A DNA stretch of 51,529 nucleotides, taken from positions 1 through 51,529 of the forward strand of contig CALJLD010000059.1 in the NCBI GenBank assembly GCA_937982665.1, written 5' to 3'. The notes under the pieces were generated by a model, which saw nothing but the letters and a program-made list of their open reading frames with translations, did no database searches and was not told the DNA's origin. A program made the translations under genes and the position numbers. Source of the stretch: an uncultured Planctomycetales bacterium (lineage in GTDB: Bacteria; Planctomycetota; Planctomycetia; Pirellulales; S012-138). Below, piece by piece: positions 8,697 through 15,828 of this stretch. Position 1 is the first letter of the stretch. Every line of letters begins with the position of its first letter.

Positions 8697-9840
8697 GCGT
8701 TCGTTGATTCATCGGCTGTCGAATTGTTGGTCTGCAGATTGATGACGGCTCGTCGTGTGAGTGACGCCACCAGTTTGGACGCAGGAATTCTCTTTCGCCG
8801 TACCACCAGATGGCCGCAACGCCAAGTCCTAGCCCGAACGCCAGCCAAAAGTTCGTGGTGGCGGTGAACTCTCCAAACAGCATGTGGCGGTAATGGGTTG
8901 CTCGTTCTTTCAACAACTGCGCTGTCAGCAACGTGGTCAGGCAGGCCGAAAGGAACATCCCCACGCGCCAACACAGCGTGTACCAGAACACTTCCAGCCG
9001 GTCGACAAATCTCAATGCCCTGCGGTCAGGGTGTTCGGTGACAATCGCAGCTGTCACAATCGCCGCGATCATCAACAGAAAATCGGTTGCCAGCAGCATC
9101 GCCCAGGAGACGTTCGCCAGGCCCAGGTTGATGCATAACAGCGTGACCATCAGGAGCAAGGTCCCCAATTCAAACCGCACAGTGGGCGGGGAAATTAACG
9201 GGCCATCCGTCGGGGCATCTCGAATGCTTGGGGTGTCGGCACGCGGGGGCGTTTCGACAGGGTTCTGGGTCCGTGATTGTCGGAACTTCTTCGGCTGCAA
9301 CATTGGACTCCAGGCGTCCAGCATGAAGAGCCCAAACATGCTGGCGGTGGTCCAGCCTATGCTCACCGATGTCGGCGCGTACTGGAATGCAGGCTGCAAA
9401 ATTGCAACTCCGCTGAACGTGCCGAGCAGCACCGCGGCAAGCACTGACAGGCCGATGGGGATGAATATAAACAGGCCGCCGAAGAACAATTCGAACAGCG
9501 CGATCGCGCTCAACTCAGTTTGTGACTGGCGGCAAACGCAGGAAATGTAGCTTGTTCGCAACCAGGCAAACGCAACCGCCAGACACACTAGCGCCGGCCA
9601 AGACTCATCAATCGGCATGATGAAGAGGAAGATCTGGCAAGCAAGCAGCGTCCCCGCTGCCGGAATCAGCGAGATCCAGCCGGCTGAAAAAGTTCGTGAT
9701 TTCGTTTCCTCTTTCTTCACACTCGGCCCCGGCCAGTGGAGAGAGTTTGTTGCGGCAAGTCTTGGGAGTGTTTTCTTTGTTGAGGGTTTTGTTGTGGAAG
9801 AACTTATTGTGCAGAAGCCATATCGGGCAAAAGTCGTCAT
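8680..9840 (-). CDS. Two-lobe membrane protein, first gene of the tandem array
   Basis: 386 residues from the ATG at 9840, though the first ~45 residues are low in character and the true start may lie downstream (a GTG stands near 9720). About eight hydrophobic helices occur in two groups. The second group opens with RFELGTLLLMVTLLCINLGL and contains the basic loop and RRALRFVDRLEVF signature of the family. The first group has lost the opening RFxL signature, so this member is the most divergent. Its stop overlaps the next gene by 17 bases. Function unknown. Confidence 0.7.
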   Translation of the reverse strand: MTTFARYGFCTISSSTTKPSTKKTLPRLAATNSLHWPGPSVKKEETKSRTFSAGWISLIPAAGTLLACQIFLFIMPIDESWPALVCLAVAFAWLRTSYISCVCRQSQTELSAIALFELFFGGLFIFIPIGLSVLAAVLLGTFSGVAILQPAFQYAPTSVSIGWTTASMFGLFMLDAWSPMLQPKKFRQSRTQNPVETPPRADTPSIRDAPTDGPLISPPTVRFELGTLLLMVTLLCINLGLANVSWAMLLATDFLLMIAAIVTAAIVTEHPDRRALRFVDRLEVFWYTLCWRVGMFLSACLTTLLTAQLLKERATHYRHMLFGEFTATTNFWLAFGLGLGVAAIWWYGEREFLRPNWWRHSHDEPSSICRPTIRQPMNQRTHEFDS

Positions 9841-10531
9841 GGGGAAGGCGGCCGTGCCGTTACAAAGTGAGCTAACTCCTTACACGTCAGTGCGATAACA
9901 CTCGTAACCGTACGACAATGGTTTAGGCCGGAAACATTTTTTGGCGCGACGGAACGTTTTTGCACGCGACGGAAACGTTTTTTAACGCGGCCGAAACCTT
10001 TTCGGACGCGTGCGAAACCATTTCACACGCAACGGGAATGAATCCAGGCGAGGTTTATTCTCGTATGTCACTGCTCTTTTGGCCAAACGAATTCGCAGGC
10101 AAGGTTGGCGTTAGTCATTGGTTTGCCTTGGGTTAGGGGAATGTTGTGTGTTTTTTGTTGATGTGGTGAATGCTCATCAGGTCTTTGCATGATCAGGGGC
10201 GAACACGCCGAGGCGGATTTCCACCGTCGCCAGTTGCGAGCGAAAACTCCACACGGCCCCCCGATTCAATCAATTGCAGAGCATTCTGGTGATCTTGGCA
10301 AACTCGCAAGAAATCTGCGCACTCGGCAAGAGCGAAATGGGACTTTCTGGAATTTTTGTCCAGCTTGAATTCGCAGTAAGGATTTGCCGCATCGGCAAGT
10401 CGTAGAGCTGGGATTTTGAACAGCAGCTAGAATGCAACTTGTGCAACAATCATTTGTGTGCGGAAGTATTTTCTCGGCCGCCAATTGAAGATGGAGACGT
10501 GCAGTTAACCAGGTTTTGCCCGGAGGGAATC
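9841..10531. other. Divergent intergenic region between the membrane array and an exported protein
   Basis: About 690 bases with no credible gene. It contains the 21-bp phased repeats (9930-10033) and, further right, scattered short repeats such as TCGGCAAG near 10312 and 10391. Promoters for both flanking transcripts should lie here, but no clear -10/-35 pair was recognised. Confidence 0.5.
9930..10033. repeat. Five imperfect 21-bp tandem repeats with a T-tract in each
   Basis: Units at 9930-9950, 9951-9970, 9971-9991, 9992-10012 and 10013-10033 follow the pattern sGAAACnTTTTnnnACGCGrC, diverging most in the last two; a partial sixth may follow. The period equals about two helical turns, so the T-tracts lie on one face of the DNA and should bend it. 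They sit between divergent genes. Confidence 0.75.
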
Positions 10532-11179
10532 ATGTTCAAGACCGCCAGTCTGTCGTTGCTGTTGTTAACGTTGTTTGGCGCTGCGGCGGCTGCACAAGAT
10601 ACGCAGTCGATTACCGATGCGGAAACTGTGTTCGCGATTTACACAGAAGACTATGGGCTTTTCTCGTCCGTTGGCACGCAATTGATCATGTGTGTCTGGG
10701 GTGATGGCAAGATTGTCTGGTCGGGCAACCAAGCATTTGGCGGCAAGCCGTACTTCACCGCAACCCTCGATCCGGATGATGTGGCCAAAACGTTGAAGAA
10801 GTTTGATCACATTGGCGTCTTTGATATCCCGGATACGAAACGGAGTCACGTGGGGCCGGACTCACTTTTCACTTCAATTCTCGTAAAGGCCGAAGGACAA
10901 GAAATGAAAATGAGTTCCTGGCACGAAGTGTATGAGTCCAGCGGAAAAGCGGTTGCCGCGGATCGTGGGCTGACGTCGCTGAATGGAAGAAAACTGTTGC
11001 CTGTGCTGGCCGAACAAGATGCCGACTTTTTGCATTTCCGCATGACCTGGCTTGAGCTCCGGTTGGCCGCCGCCCAACTGATTCCCAAGCAAGGAGAGAA
11101 AGCGGTCGGCGTCCCACAAATGCGTCGCGGCAAATTGTCGTGGCAAGCTCACGGCGAAGCGGCGGATGGCGAACGGTAG
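10532..11179 (+). CDS. Exported protein of unknown function
   Basis: 215 residues. The start at 10532 is favoured over the upstream in-frame ATG because GGAGG stands five bases before it and it opens a clear signal peptide (FKTASLSLLLLTLFG then AAAAAQ). The mature part contains a TATLDPDDVAKTLKKFDHIG segment reminiscent of planctomycete proteins that compare a value with a displayed or limiting one, but no domain is recognised with confidence. The C-terminus is basic. It stands alone, downstream of the phased repeats. Confidence 0.65.
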   Translation: MFKTASLSLLLLTLFGAAAAAQDTQSITDAETVFAIYTEDYGLFSSVGTQLIMCVWGDGKIVWSGNQAFGGKPYFTATLDPDDVAKTLKKFDHIGVFDIPDTKRSHVGPDSLFTSILVKAEGQEMKMSSWHEVYESSGKAVAADRGLTSLNGRKLLPVLAEQDADFLHFRMTWLELRLAAAQLIPKQGEKAVGVPQMRRGKLSWQAHGEAADGER

Positions 11180-11204
11180 TTGGGGATTGTCCGCTTGCAA
11201 CTCG

Positions 11205-11345
11205 CCGCAGGGTGGGTGAAACCCACATTTCAAGCGACGGTCCCTCTGCTTTTTGCAATTGCGCGACGGGCCGAAGACAAAGTTCATCGCGCGACGAACC
11301 ATCACGCACTGAGAAGGTGGGTTGCGCTGCGCTCCACCCGCCTAC
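11205..11345. repeat. Two small hairpins in the 11180-11460 intergenic gap
   Basis: GTGGGT (11212-11217) pairs with ACCCAC (11221-11226) over GAA. A second element, GGTGGGTTGCGCTGCGC at 11316-11332 followed by CCACCCGCC, has a five-base stem. The wording resembles short GGTGGGTT...CCACC intergenic elements seen scattered in many genomes. No gene is seen in the gap. Confidence 0.35.
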
Positions 11346-11460
11346 GTTTACTTGTTTCAACACCTGCAACCAATCATAAGCAACATCATTTCACACGGGA
11401 CGGGCGTGCATTCATGGCGCTAGTCAACACTGGCAATAAGCCGCAGGTTGCGACAAGCGG

Positions 11461-11958
11461 TCATTCGACCCTTCTCCAACAAATGATTTCTCCGCGTTCA
11501 TTTGTGAATACTGTAAAATGAACAGGGTTGTCCCAATTCAGTTGGCGCTCGGCCTTAGTTGGGTAGCGTGTACTTTCCAAGTACGCCCTCGTAATCGCAC
11601 GAAGATCTCGTTCGTCGCTTTTCCAACTTACTTCGTTGGCTAGCAACGCCAAAGCTTCATCCTTAGTTCGGCCCTCATTTGGTACCTGCATGTAGATGTT
11701 TTCAAGCCATTTGTCGATGGGAACAAACTCCGCCGCTTTCGCATTAACATCGGACAGCGCTTCTTTTATTCGACCAGCTGCGAGTTCAGAAGCCAGACGG
11801 CCATAGAGGTCCTGGATCGTTGCAATCTCTTCCGATTGGATCGCGCGTTCAAAATGTTGACAAGTAAGTATATTGTTGGTTTTCGTCTGCTGTCCCCCGC
11901 ACCCCATGGCAAACATCATCACCAAAGCGGCTGCAGCCATTATGTGTCGGGCATTCAT
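11461..11958 (-). CDS. Probable lipoprotein of unknown function
   Basis: 165 residues from the ATG at 11958; an earlier in-frame start (12000) would put 14 extra residues before the signal sequence. The N-terminus is basic, then AAAALVMMFAMGC, a loose lipobox ending in Cys followed by GGQQ. The mature part is helical (residues ~30-75), with a C-terminal ~60-residue segment reading TRAYLESTRYP...FTVFTNERGEIICWRRVE. No domain recognised. Codon usage looks less GC-rich than neighbours. It is convergent with the exported-protein gene before it. Confidence 0.6.
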   Translation of the reverse strand: MNARHIMAAAALVMMFAMGCGGQQTKTNNILTCQHFERAIQSEEIATIQDLYGRLASELAAGRIKEALSDVNAKAAEFVPIDKWLENIYMQVPNEGRTKDEALALLANEVSWKSDERDLRAITRAYLESTRYPTKAERQLNWDNPVHFTVFTNERGEIICWRRVE

Positions 11959-12383
11959 GTGAATAGTTCCAACGCGTGTGAACAAGTGGAACACTAACAA
12001 ACACCATTCTTATACTGCTGAACGCCGTGTTTGCAAAACCGGGATTTACGTCACGATCCCCGAGTTCGTGACCCGACTCTAAAGACTCATTGTCAACAGC
12101 CGCAATGGCCAAGAGGTCAAAGGGATCTGCCAACGGCAACCCGGAACGCGACAAAGGTGCGTTTCACGCACCCTACATGCCTGCGGAATTCGCGGGGCCC
12201 AAGTCGCCGGGCAGCTGATTTCAAGATAGCAAGACCGGCACGCGCAACTTAACAATTCGCTAACACGGCTCACGCTTGAGCTTCACATCTTCTGCCTAGG
12301 CTGAATTGCTGCGAAGGGGCGCGCAATTCGTCTCGGGGCGTGCAAGTCTCGCTTTCTTCGCCGGATCACCGTCGCGGCGAACC
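11959..12383. other. Intergenic, no gene seen
   Basis: About 425 bases between a minus-strand lipoprotein gene and the sulfotransferase-like gene. The open frames here lack protein-like composition, and no promoter or terminator was recognised. Confidence 0.45.
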
Positions 12384-13361
12384 ATGAGTTATCGAATGCA
12401 CCCCCACTTTTTGATTTGTGGGAAGCGGACCGGCTCCACCATGCTCAGCCGGATTCTTGACTCCCACAGCCAGGTTGCGTGTCCGTTTGAATTTGCCGTG
12501 CCGGCCTTGCTGGGCCGTGGTCACTGGAAGTACAAGGCGGCCGTTCGCAAAGCGGACGTCATTGCCAGCCATTATGGCCTTTCCGCGACGGCGGTCTGGG
12601 ATGTGCCGCGTTTTCTGCCGGGGCGGATTGCGCGGCCGTTGATTAAGCGGCGATTGAACAAGTTCTTTCGGCATATCTGTGCGGCGGAACGCAAGCAGCG
12701 GCTGGTCATCAAAGAGCCGGCGCATCATGAGGTTGTCGACAAGATTGCGGCCATGTATGGGCACGAAAGTTTGCTCTTGCTGGCCCGCGGTCCGTTGGCG
12801 ACAGCCACTTCGCTGGCGAAGACATTTCAGGATCGCCATCCGTTGAAGACTTGGGCAGACGCGCACCGCAACATTTTGCGTTACGCGGAGCAGGGCGTTC
12901 CGCTCATCCGCTATGAAGAACTTGTTGCAAATCCGCAGCCGCAGGTTGAACGGGCGTGCGCGGCGCTGTCCGTTGAGTTTGAGCCGGAGATGCTGGCCTT
13001 TGGCGATCATCAGCATACGGACGACAAGCTGACGTTGTGGTATCGCGATAGCTCCGATCAGGAATTGGTCGGCGTGAGTGAATCCAAACTGCACCAAACC
13101 GTGGCCAAGGGTTTCATTGACGCGGAACACAATTCCAAGCGGCTGCAGGAAACGCCACCGGAGATTGTGAACGATTTTCGCAATGACCAGTTTGGCGCCT
13201 TGAGCCTGGCGAAAGAACTGGGCTATCAAGAGCTGAGCGACAAAGATTTGGGTGACAAAGACTTGGGCACTGACGAGTTGGCGCAAGTTGAGGAATCTTC
13301 TCGCGGGAAGTCTCCCGGCGAAGTGCCATCGCACTCGATGCTGCCTGCGGCCGCGGAGTAA
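12384..13361 (+). CDS. Sulfotransferase-family protein
   Basis: 325 residues from the ATG at 12384; a longer frame from 12306 adds a non-conserved stretch. Residues 8-27 (FLICGKRTGSTMLSRILDS) form the PAPS 5'-phosphosulfate loop typical of sulfotransferases. A later LLLARGPLATATS segment resembles the 3'-phosphate-binding strand and helix, where family members usually have R...S. The pattern IRYEELVANPQ...ACAALSVEF is also standard for the family. The predicted role is transfer of sulfate from PAPS to a hydroxyl or amine; the acceptor cannot be told. The tail holds a small repeat, DKDLGDKDLGTDEL, and a Ser/Pro-rich end. No sulfate-activation genes are nearby. Confidence 0.82.
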   Translation: MSYRMHPHFLICGKRTGSTMLSRILDSHSQVACPFEFAVPALLGRGHWKYKAAVRKADVIASHYGLSATAVWDVPRFLPGRIARPLIKRRLNKFFRHICAAERKQRLVIKEPAHHEVVDKIAAMYGHESLLLLARGPLATATSLAKTFQDRHPLKTWADAHRNILRYAEQGVPLIRYEELVANPQPQVERACAALSVEFEPEMLAFGDHQHTDDKLTLWYRDSSDQELVGVSESKLHQTVAKGFIDAEHNSKRLQETPPEIVNDFRNDQFGALSLAKELGYQELSDKDLGDKDLGTDELAQVEESSRGKSPGEVPSHSMLPAAAE

Positions 13362-13556
13362 TTTGCGACTTTCGGACCGCGGTTTACTACGCCGCTTTAC
13401 TACGTCGTTAGCGCACCTGCTCGCGGTCCAGCTGTCTTCAGCGAAACGTGCAGCCTTCTCAGCGGTTTATTATCCAGAGGATGATCCGCATAGCGTGCAT
13501 TGCTGCGCGCGTGCGGCTGTTTTTCGGGAAACCCACGAGAAGAATGGGAGCATGTG

Positions 13557-13826
13557 ATGTCCAGACCTATGCTTGTTGTCTTGTTTATCGCGGTTGCCGT
13601 TGCGGTTTGCGGAGTTGGCTTCGCCCAAGACCAGGAGGAGCAAGCGGCACCGCAGCCGGCCAAATGGGAGTACGAAGTGGTTTTGCTGTCGCCAAGTTCT
13701 GCAACTGCCACGGAACGGCTGAACGAGATGGCGGCCCAAGGGTGGGAATTGCAGGAGTGTTATCAGGTCACGCGTGGACAATCCCGCGTCACCACTAACG
13801 CTGTGATGAAGCGACCCGCACAGTAG
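13557..13826 (+). CDS. Small exported DUF4177-like protein
   Basis: 89 residues. The ATG at 13557 has GGGAG six bases upstream and opens a signal peptide (MLVVLFIAVAVAVCGVGFAQ). The mature part reads KWEYEVV...LNEMAAQGWELQECYQV, the hallmark of DUF4177 (a WEY strand, then LN..G..GWEL). The domain's function is not known; many members are short and exported. A two-lobe membrane protein gene lies convergent downstream. Confidence 0.75.
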   Translation: MSRPMLVVLFIAVAVAVCGVGFAQDQEEQAAPQPAKWEYEVVLLSPSSATATERLNEMAAQGWELQECYQVTRGQSRVTTNAVMKRPAQ

Positions 13827-13882
13827 CTGCAGGCGGTGCATTGCGCGATTGTTTCGCGAAGAAATATTTGCCCGACGGGGAG

Positions 13883-14893
13883 TTATTCGGCATCTGCTTG
13901 CGCGAGTTCAGAGCCGGCGGACGGTTCATCGATCGCTTCGTCTTCGTTGAACAGCCGCTTCAGCCGTAAGAACCAGGCGGCCGCCACCACGGCCACGGCC
14001 AAGACGATGCCGCTAAAGCCAGCAACAATGTATGCGCCTTTTTGATCGCCGGTGATTTGGTAAATCACTACGCCGACAAACCAACCGCCGCCAATCAAGG
14101 CCACCGCAACGGACGCCAAGAACAGGGCCGTCAAGAAATACGCACGGACGAACAGGCTGTACCGCTCAAGAAATGAGACCGGACGTTTCCTGGCTTCGCG
14201 CCGATTGGCGAACCGCCAGGTATAGATCATGGCCGAAATGAACGGCACACCAACAACGACCGCCAGCGCCGGAGCTTGTTGCCCCACCGCGAGAACAACC
14301 GCGACCAAAGTGGTGAGTTCCAAGATGTTCGCCAGACCAAAGCGAAAACTTGACTGCGGCTTTTCCTCGGTCACGGCGAACGTTTCGCCGGTGGAATGCA
14401 TATCGAATGACCAGTTTGCTTTGATCGTCCTCCACCACGCAAAGCCCAGCAGGCCCACCGCAATCGCAGCCGCAACGGCGGCCAGGCCCCAGTGTTCGCG
14501 ACCGATGCCAAAGGCTGCCGCCTGAAGAAACGCCCCCAGCTGCCACGCAACGAACGCCGCGACAACCAGCGACAGACAACACATCACGCTGAGAATCAAC
14601 GTTGAGGCCATGATTTCCATCGTGTGAACAATGGAAAGCGGTCGGCCTGCCAGGCGACGATGTTTGGCGACGAGGTGAGTTCGCACGCCGGTGATGGTCA
14701 GCGGAATGATCGGCACCGCCAGCCACGGCATGACTGAGATCACGGCCAGCAAAACAGCGAGCAGCACAAACAGCCACAGTAATTCGCTAAGCGAGAAGTG
14801 AAATGCGACACCGTCTGTCGAAGGTGGCTGCGGTGGCGACTTCAGCGGCGCGCTGCCGTCACTGGCTTGGGCGTGTTGCTGATCTGACGTCAA
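13883..14893 (-). CDS. Two-lobe membrane protein, sixth member of the 5805-9840 family
   Basis: 336 residues starting at a TTG (14893). No ATG exists between an in-frame TGA at 14917-14915 and this codon, and AGGAG stands nine bases upstream. Lobe 1 opens with HFSLSELLWLFVLLAVLLAV and lobe 2 with RFGLANILELTTLVAVVLAV. Each is followed by a basic loop (AKHRRLAGR, NRREARKRPVSFLERYSLF) and further helices. It is similar over its whole length to the 7728-8696 protein. The in-frame TGA upstream is part of a duplicated end of the ABC transporter gene, suggesting it once followed that gene at a 21-base gap. Function unknown. Confidence 0.78.
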   Translation of the reverse strand: MTSDQQHAQASDGSAPLKSPPQPPSTDGVAFHFSLSELLWLFVLLAVLLAVISVMPWLAVPIIPLTITGVRTHLVAKHRRLAGRPLSIVHTMEIMASTLILSVMCCLSLVVAAFVAWQLGAFLQAAAFGIGREHWGLAAVAAAIAVGLLGFAWWRTIKANWSFDMHSTGETFAVTEEKPQSSFRFGLANILELTTLVAVVLAVGQQAPALAVVVGVPFISAMIYTWRFANRREARKRPVSFLERYSLFVRAYFLTALFLASVAVALIGGGWFVGVVIYQITGDQKGAYIVAGFSGIVLAVAVVAAAWFLRLKRLFNEDEAIDEPSAGSELAQADAE

Positions 14894-14914
14894 GCGAGTC
14901 GACTCCTTCGCGAA

Positions 14915-14962
14915 TCACTCAAATTCAAAGAACGCGAACACAAAGTGCACGGTGAGAACAAA
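14915..14962. repeat. 48-bp direct repeat, left copy
   Basis: Matches 15781-15828 at 47 of 48 positions. The sequence is the last 16 codons, with stop, of the ABC transporter gene read on the minus strand. It is followed directly by a 12-bp palindrome AACAAGCTTGTT (14964-14975). Confidence 0.95.
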
Positions 14963-15046
14963 TAACAAGCTTGTTCCTTCCAGCCGTGAGCGCAGCATGT
15001 GCGCGGCAACACGCTACGCTTCATTGGACTTACGCGGCTTTGTGTG

Positions 15047-15736
15047 TCACACCTGGGAAAGCAGGACTAACGGATCCTTCTTGACCTCTGCGATCTTTGC
15101 TCGGACCGTTGTTCCCTTGGGCGGCAAGTCACTAAGTCTTGGGTTCGGGTAGGTTGCGGCTAATGAGTTCTCTGTCGACAACAAAGCGGGAAACCCAACT
15201 CCGATGTCACACCAAACACCAAAATCTGCTCGAGCCACAACGATGCCGCTGACAGCTTGATTTATCTGCAACTGTTCCTTGGCCTTTGGCCACTGGTCGA
15301 GATATGCGTCTGGCTTCCATTCGGGAAAAACGCTGCGTATATCAGCCTCCCATGACTCCATGTCTTGATCGATCCTAGCCATGGCAACATGAAGTGGATC
15401 GCACACGGCGTCGATGAAATCGGCTGGCGGTAAGTATTCGTGATCGGCGACGTAGTGGCCGATCAGTTGCGGAGATGCATACCAGGTACCGTTGGCATGG
15501 CACACTCGTATCTGCCCATTGCCTTCTGCCTTTCCTCTACAATACTCGCACCCGTGAAAGCCGCGGTGCAAATGGATCGGACTCAAACACATTTTTGAGA
15601 GAGCGAAGACAAATTTCCTCGATGCTTCTCCGGTTGGAAATTCATGTCCGCCGCCGAGCCAGCCAACATTTAACACGCCGCGTTCAACTTGGCATTCGGT
15701 ATATGTGTGGGGAGTAAGATCTTCAAAATATGTCAT
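15047..15736 (-). CDS. DUF7919-like protein with C-terminal S1-like domain, in an inserted segment
   Basis: 229 residues. The N-terminus (MTYFEDLTPHTYTE...NVGWLGGGHEFPTG...HRGFHGCEYC...G.W.ASPQLIGHYV) matches a family of small proteins, DUF7919-like as far as I recall, seen widely in actinobacteria and planctomycetes; it holds Cys-x-x-Cys and His residues that may bind metal. The C-terminal ~75 residues read like an S1/OB fold: GIVVARADFGVWCDIGVGFPALL and a final PPKGTTVRAKIAEVKKDP strand. Such S1-like proteins are common as accessory or immunity-type genes. The gene lies wholly inside an 818-bp segment bounded by 48-bp direct repeats and seems lower in GC than its neighbours, suggesting acquisition. 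Role unknown. Confidence 0.7.
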   Translation of the reverse strand: MTYFEDLTPHTYTECQVERGVLNVGWLGGGHEFPTGEASRKFVFALSKMCLSPIHLHRGFHGCEYCRGKAEGNGQIRVCHANGTWYASPQLIGHYVADHEYLPPADFIDAVCDPLHVAMARIDQDMESWEADIRSVFPEWKPDAYLDQWPKAKEQLQINQAVSGIVVARADFGVWCDIGVGFPALLSTENSLAATYPNPRLSDLPPKGTTVRAKIAEVKKDPLVLLSQV

Positions 15737-15780
15737 TTTTGAACCTTCGGTCGAGCCATGAGCGCGATGAATTTATTTTT

Positions 15781-15828
15781 TCACTCAAACTCAAAGAACG
15801 CGAACACAAAGTGCACGGTGAGAACAAA
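15781..15828. repeat. 48-bp direct repeat, right copy
   Basis: Second copy of the 14915-14962 sequence; this one is the functional 3' end of the ABC transporter gene. The two copies are 866 bases apart and differ at one position. Confidence 0.95.

Noticed and set aside
9930..10033. CRISPR array
   Set aside because: The units are contiguous, imperfect 21-mers without spacers and without cas genes nearby.
12366..13334. 322-residue minus-strand frame
   Set aside because: Shadow of the sulfotransferase-like gene, whose PAPS-loop is on the plus strand.
14963..15780. Insertion sequence
   Set aside because: The segment between the repeats has no transposase and no terminal inverted repeats; the only gene is DUF7919/S1-like.
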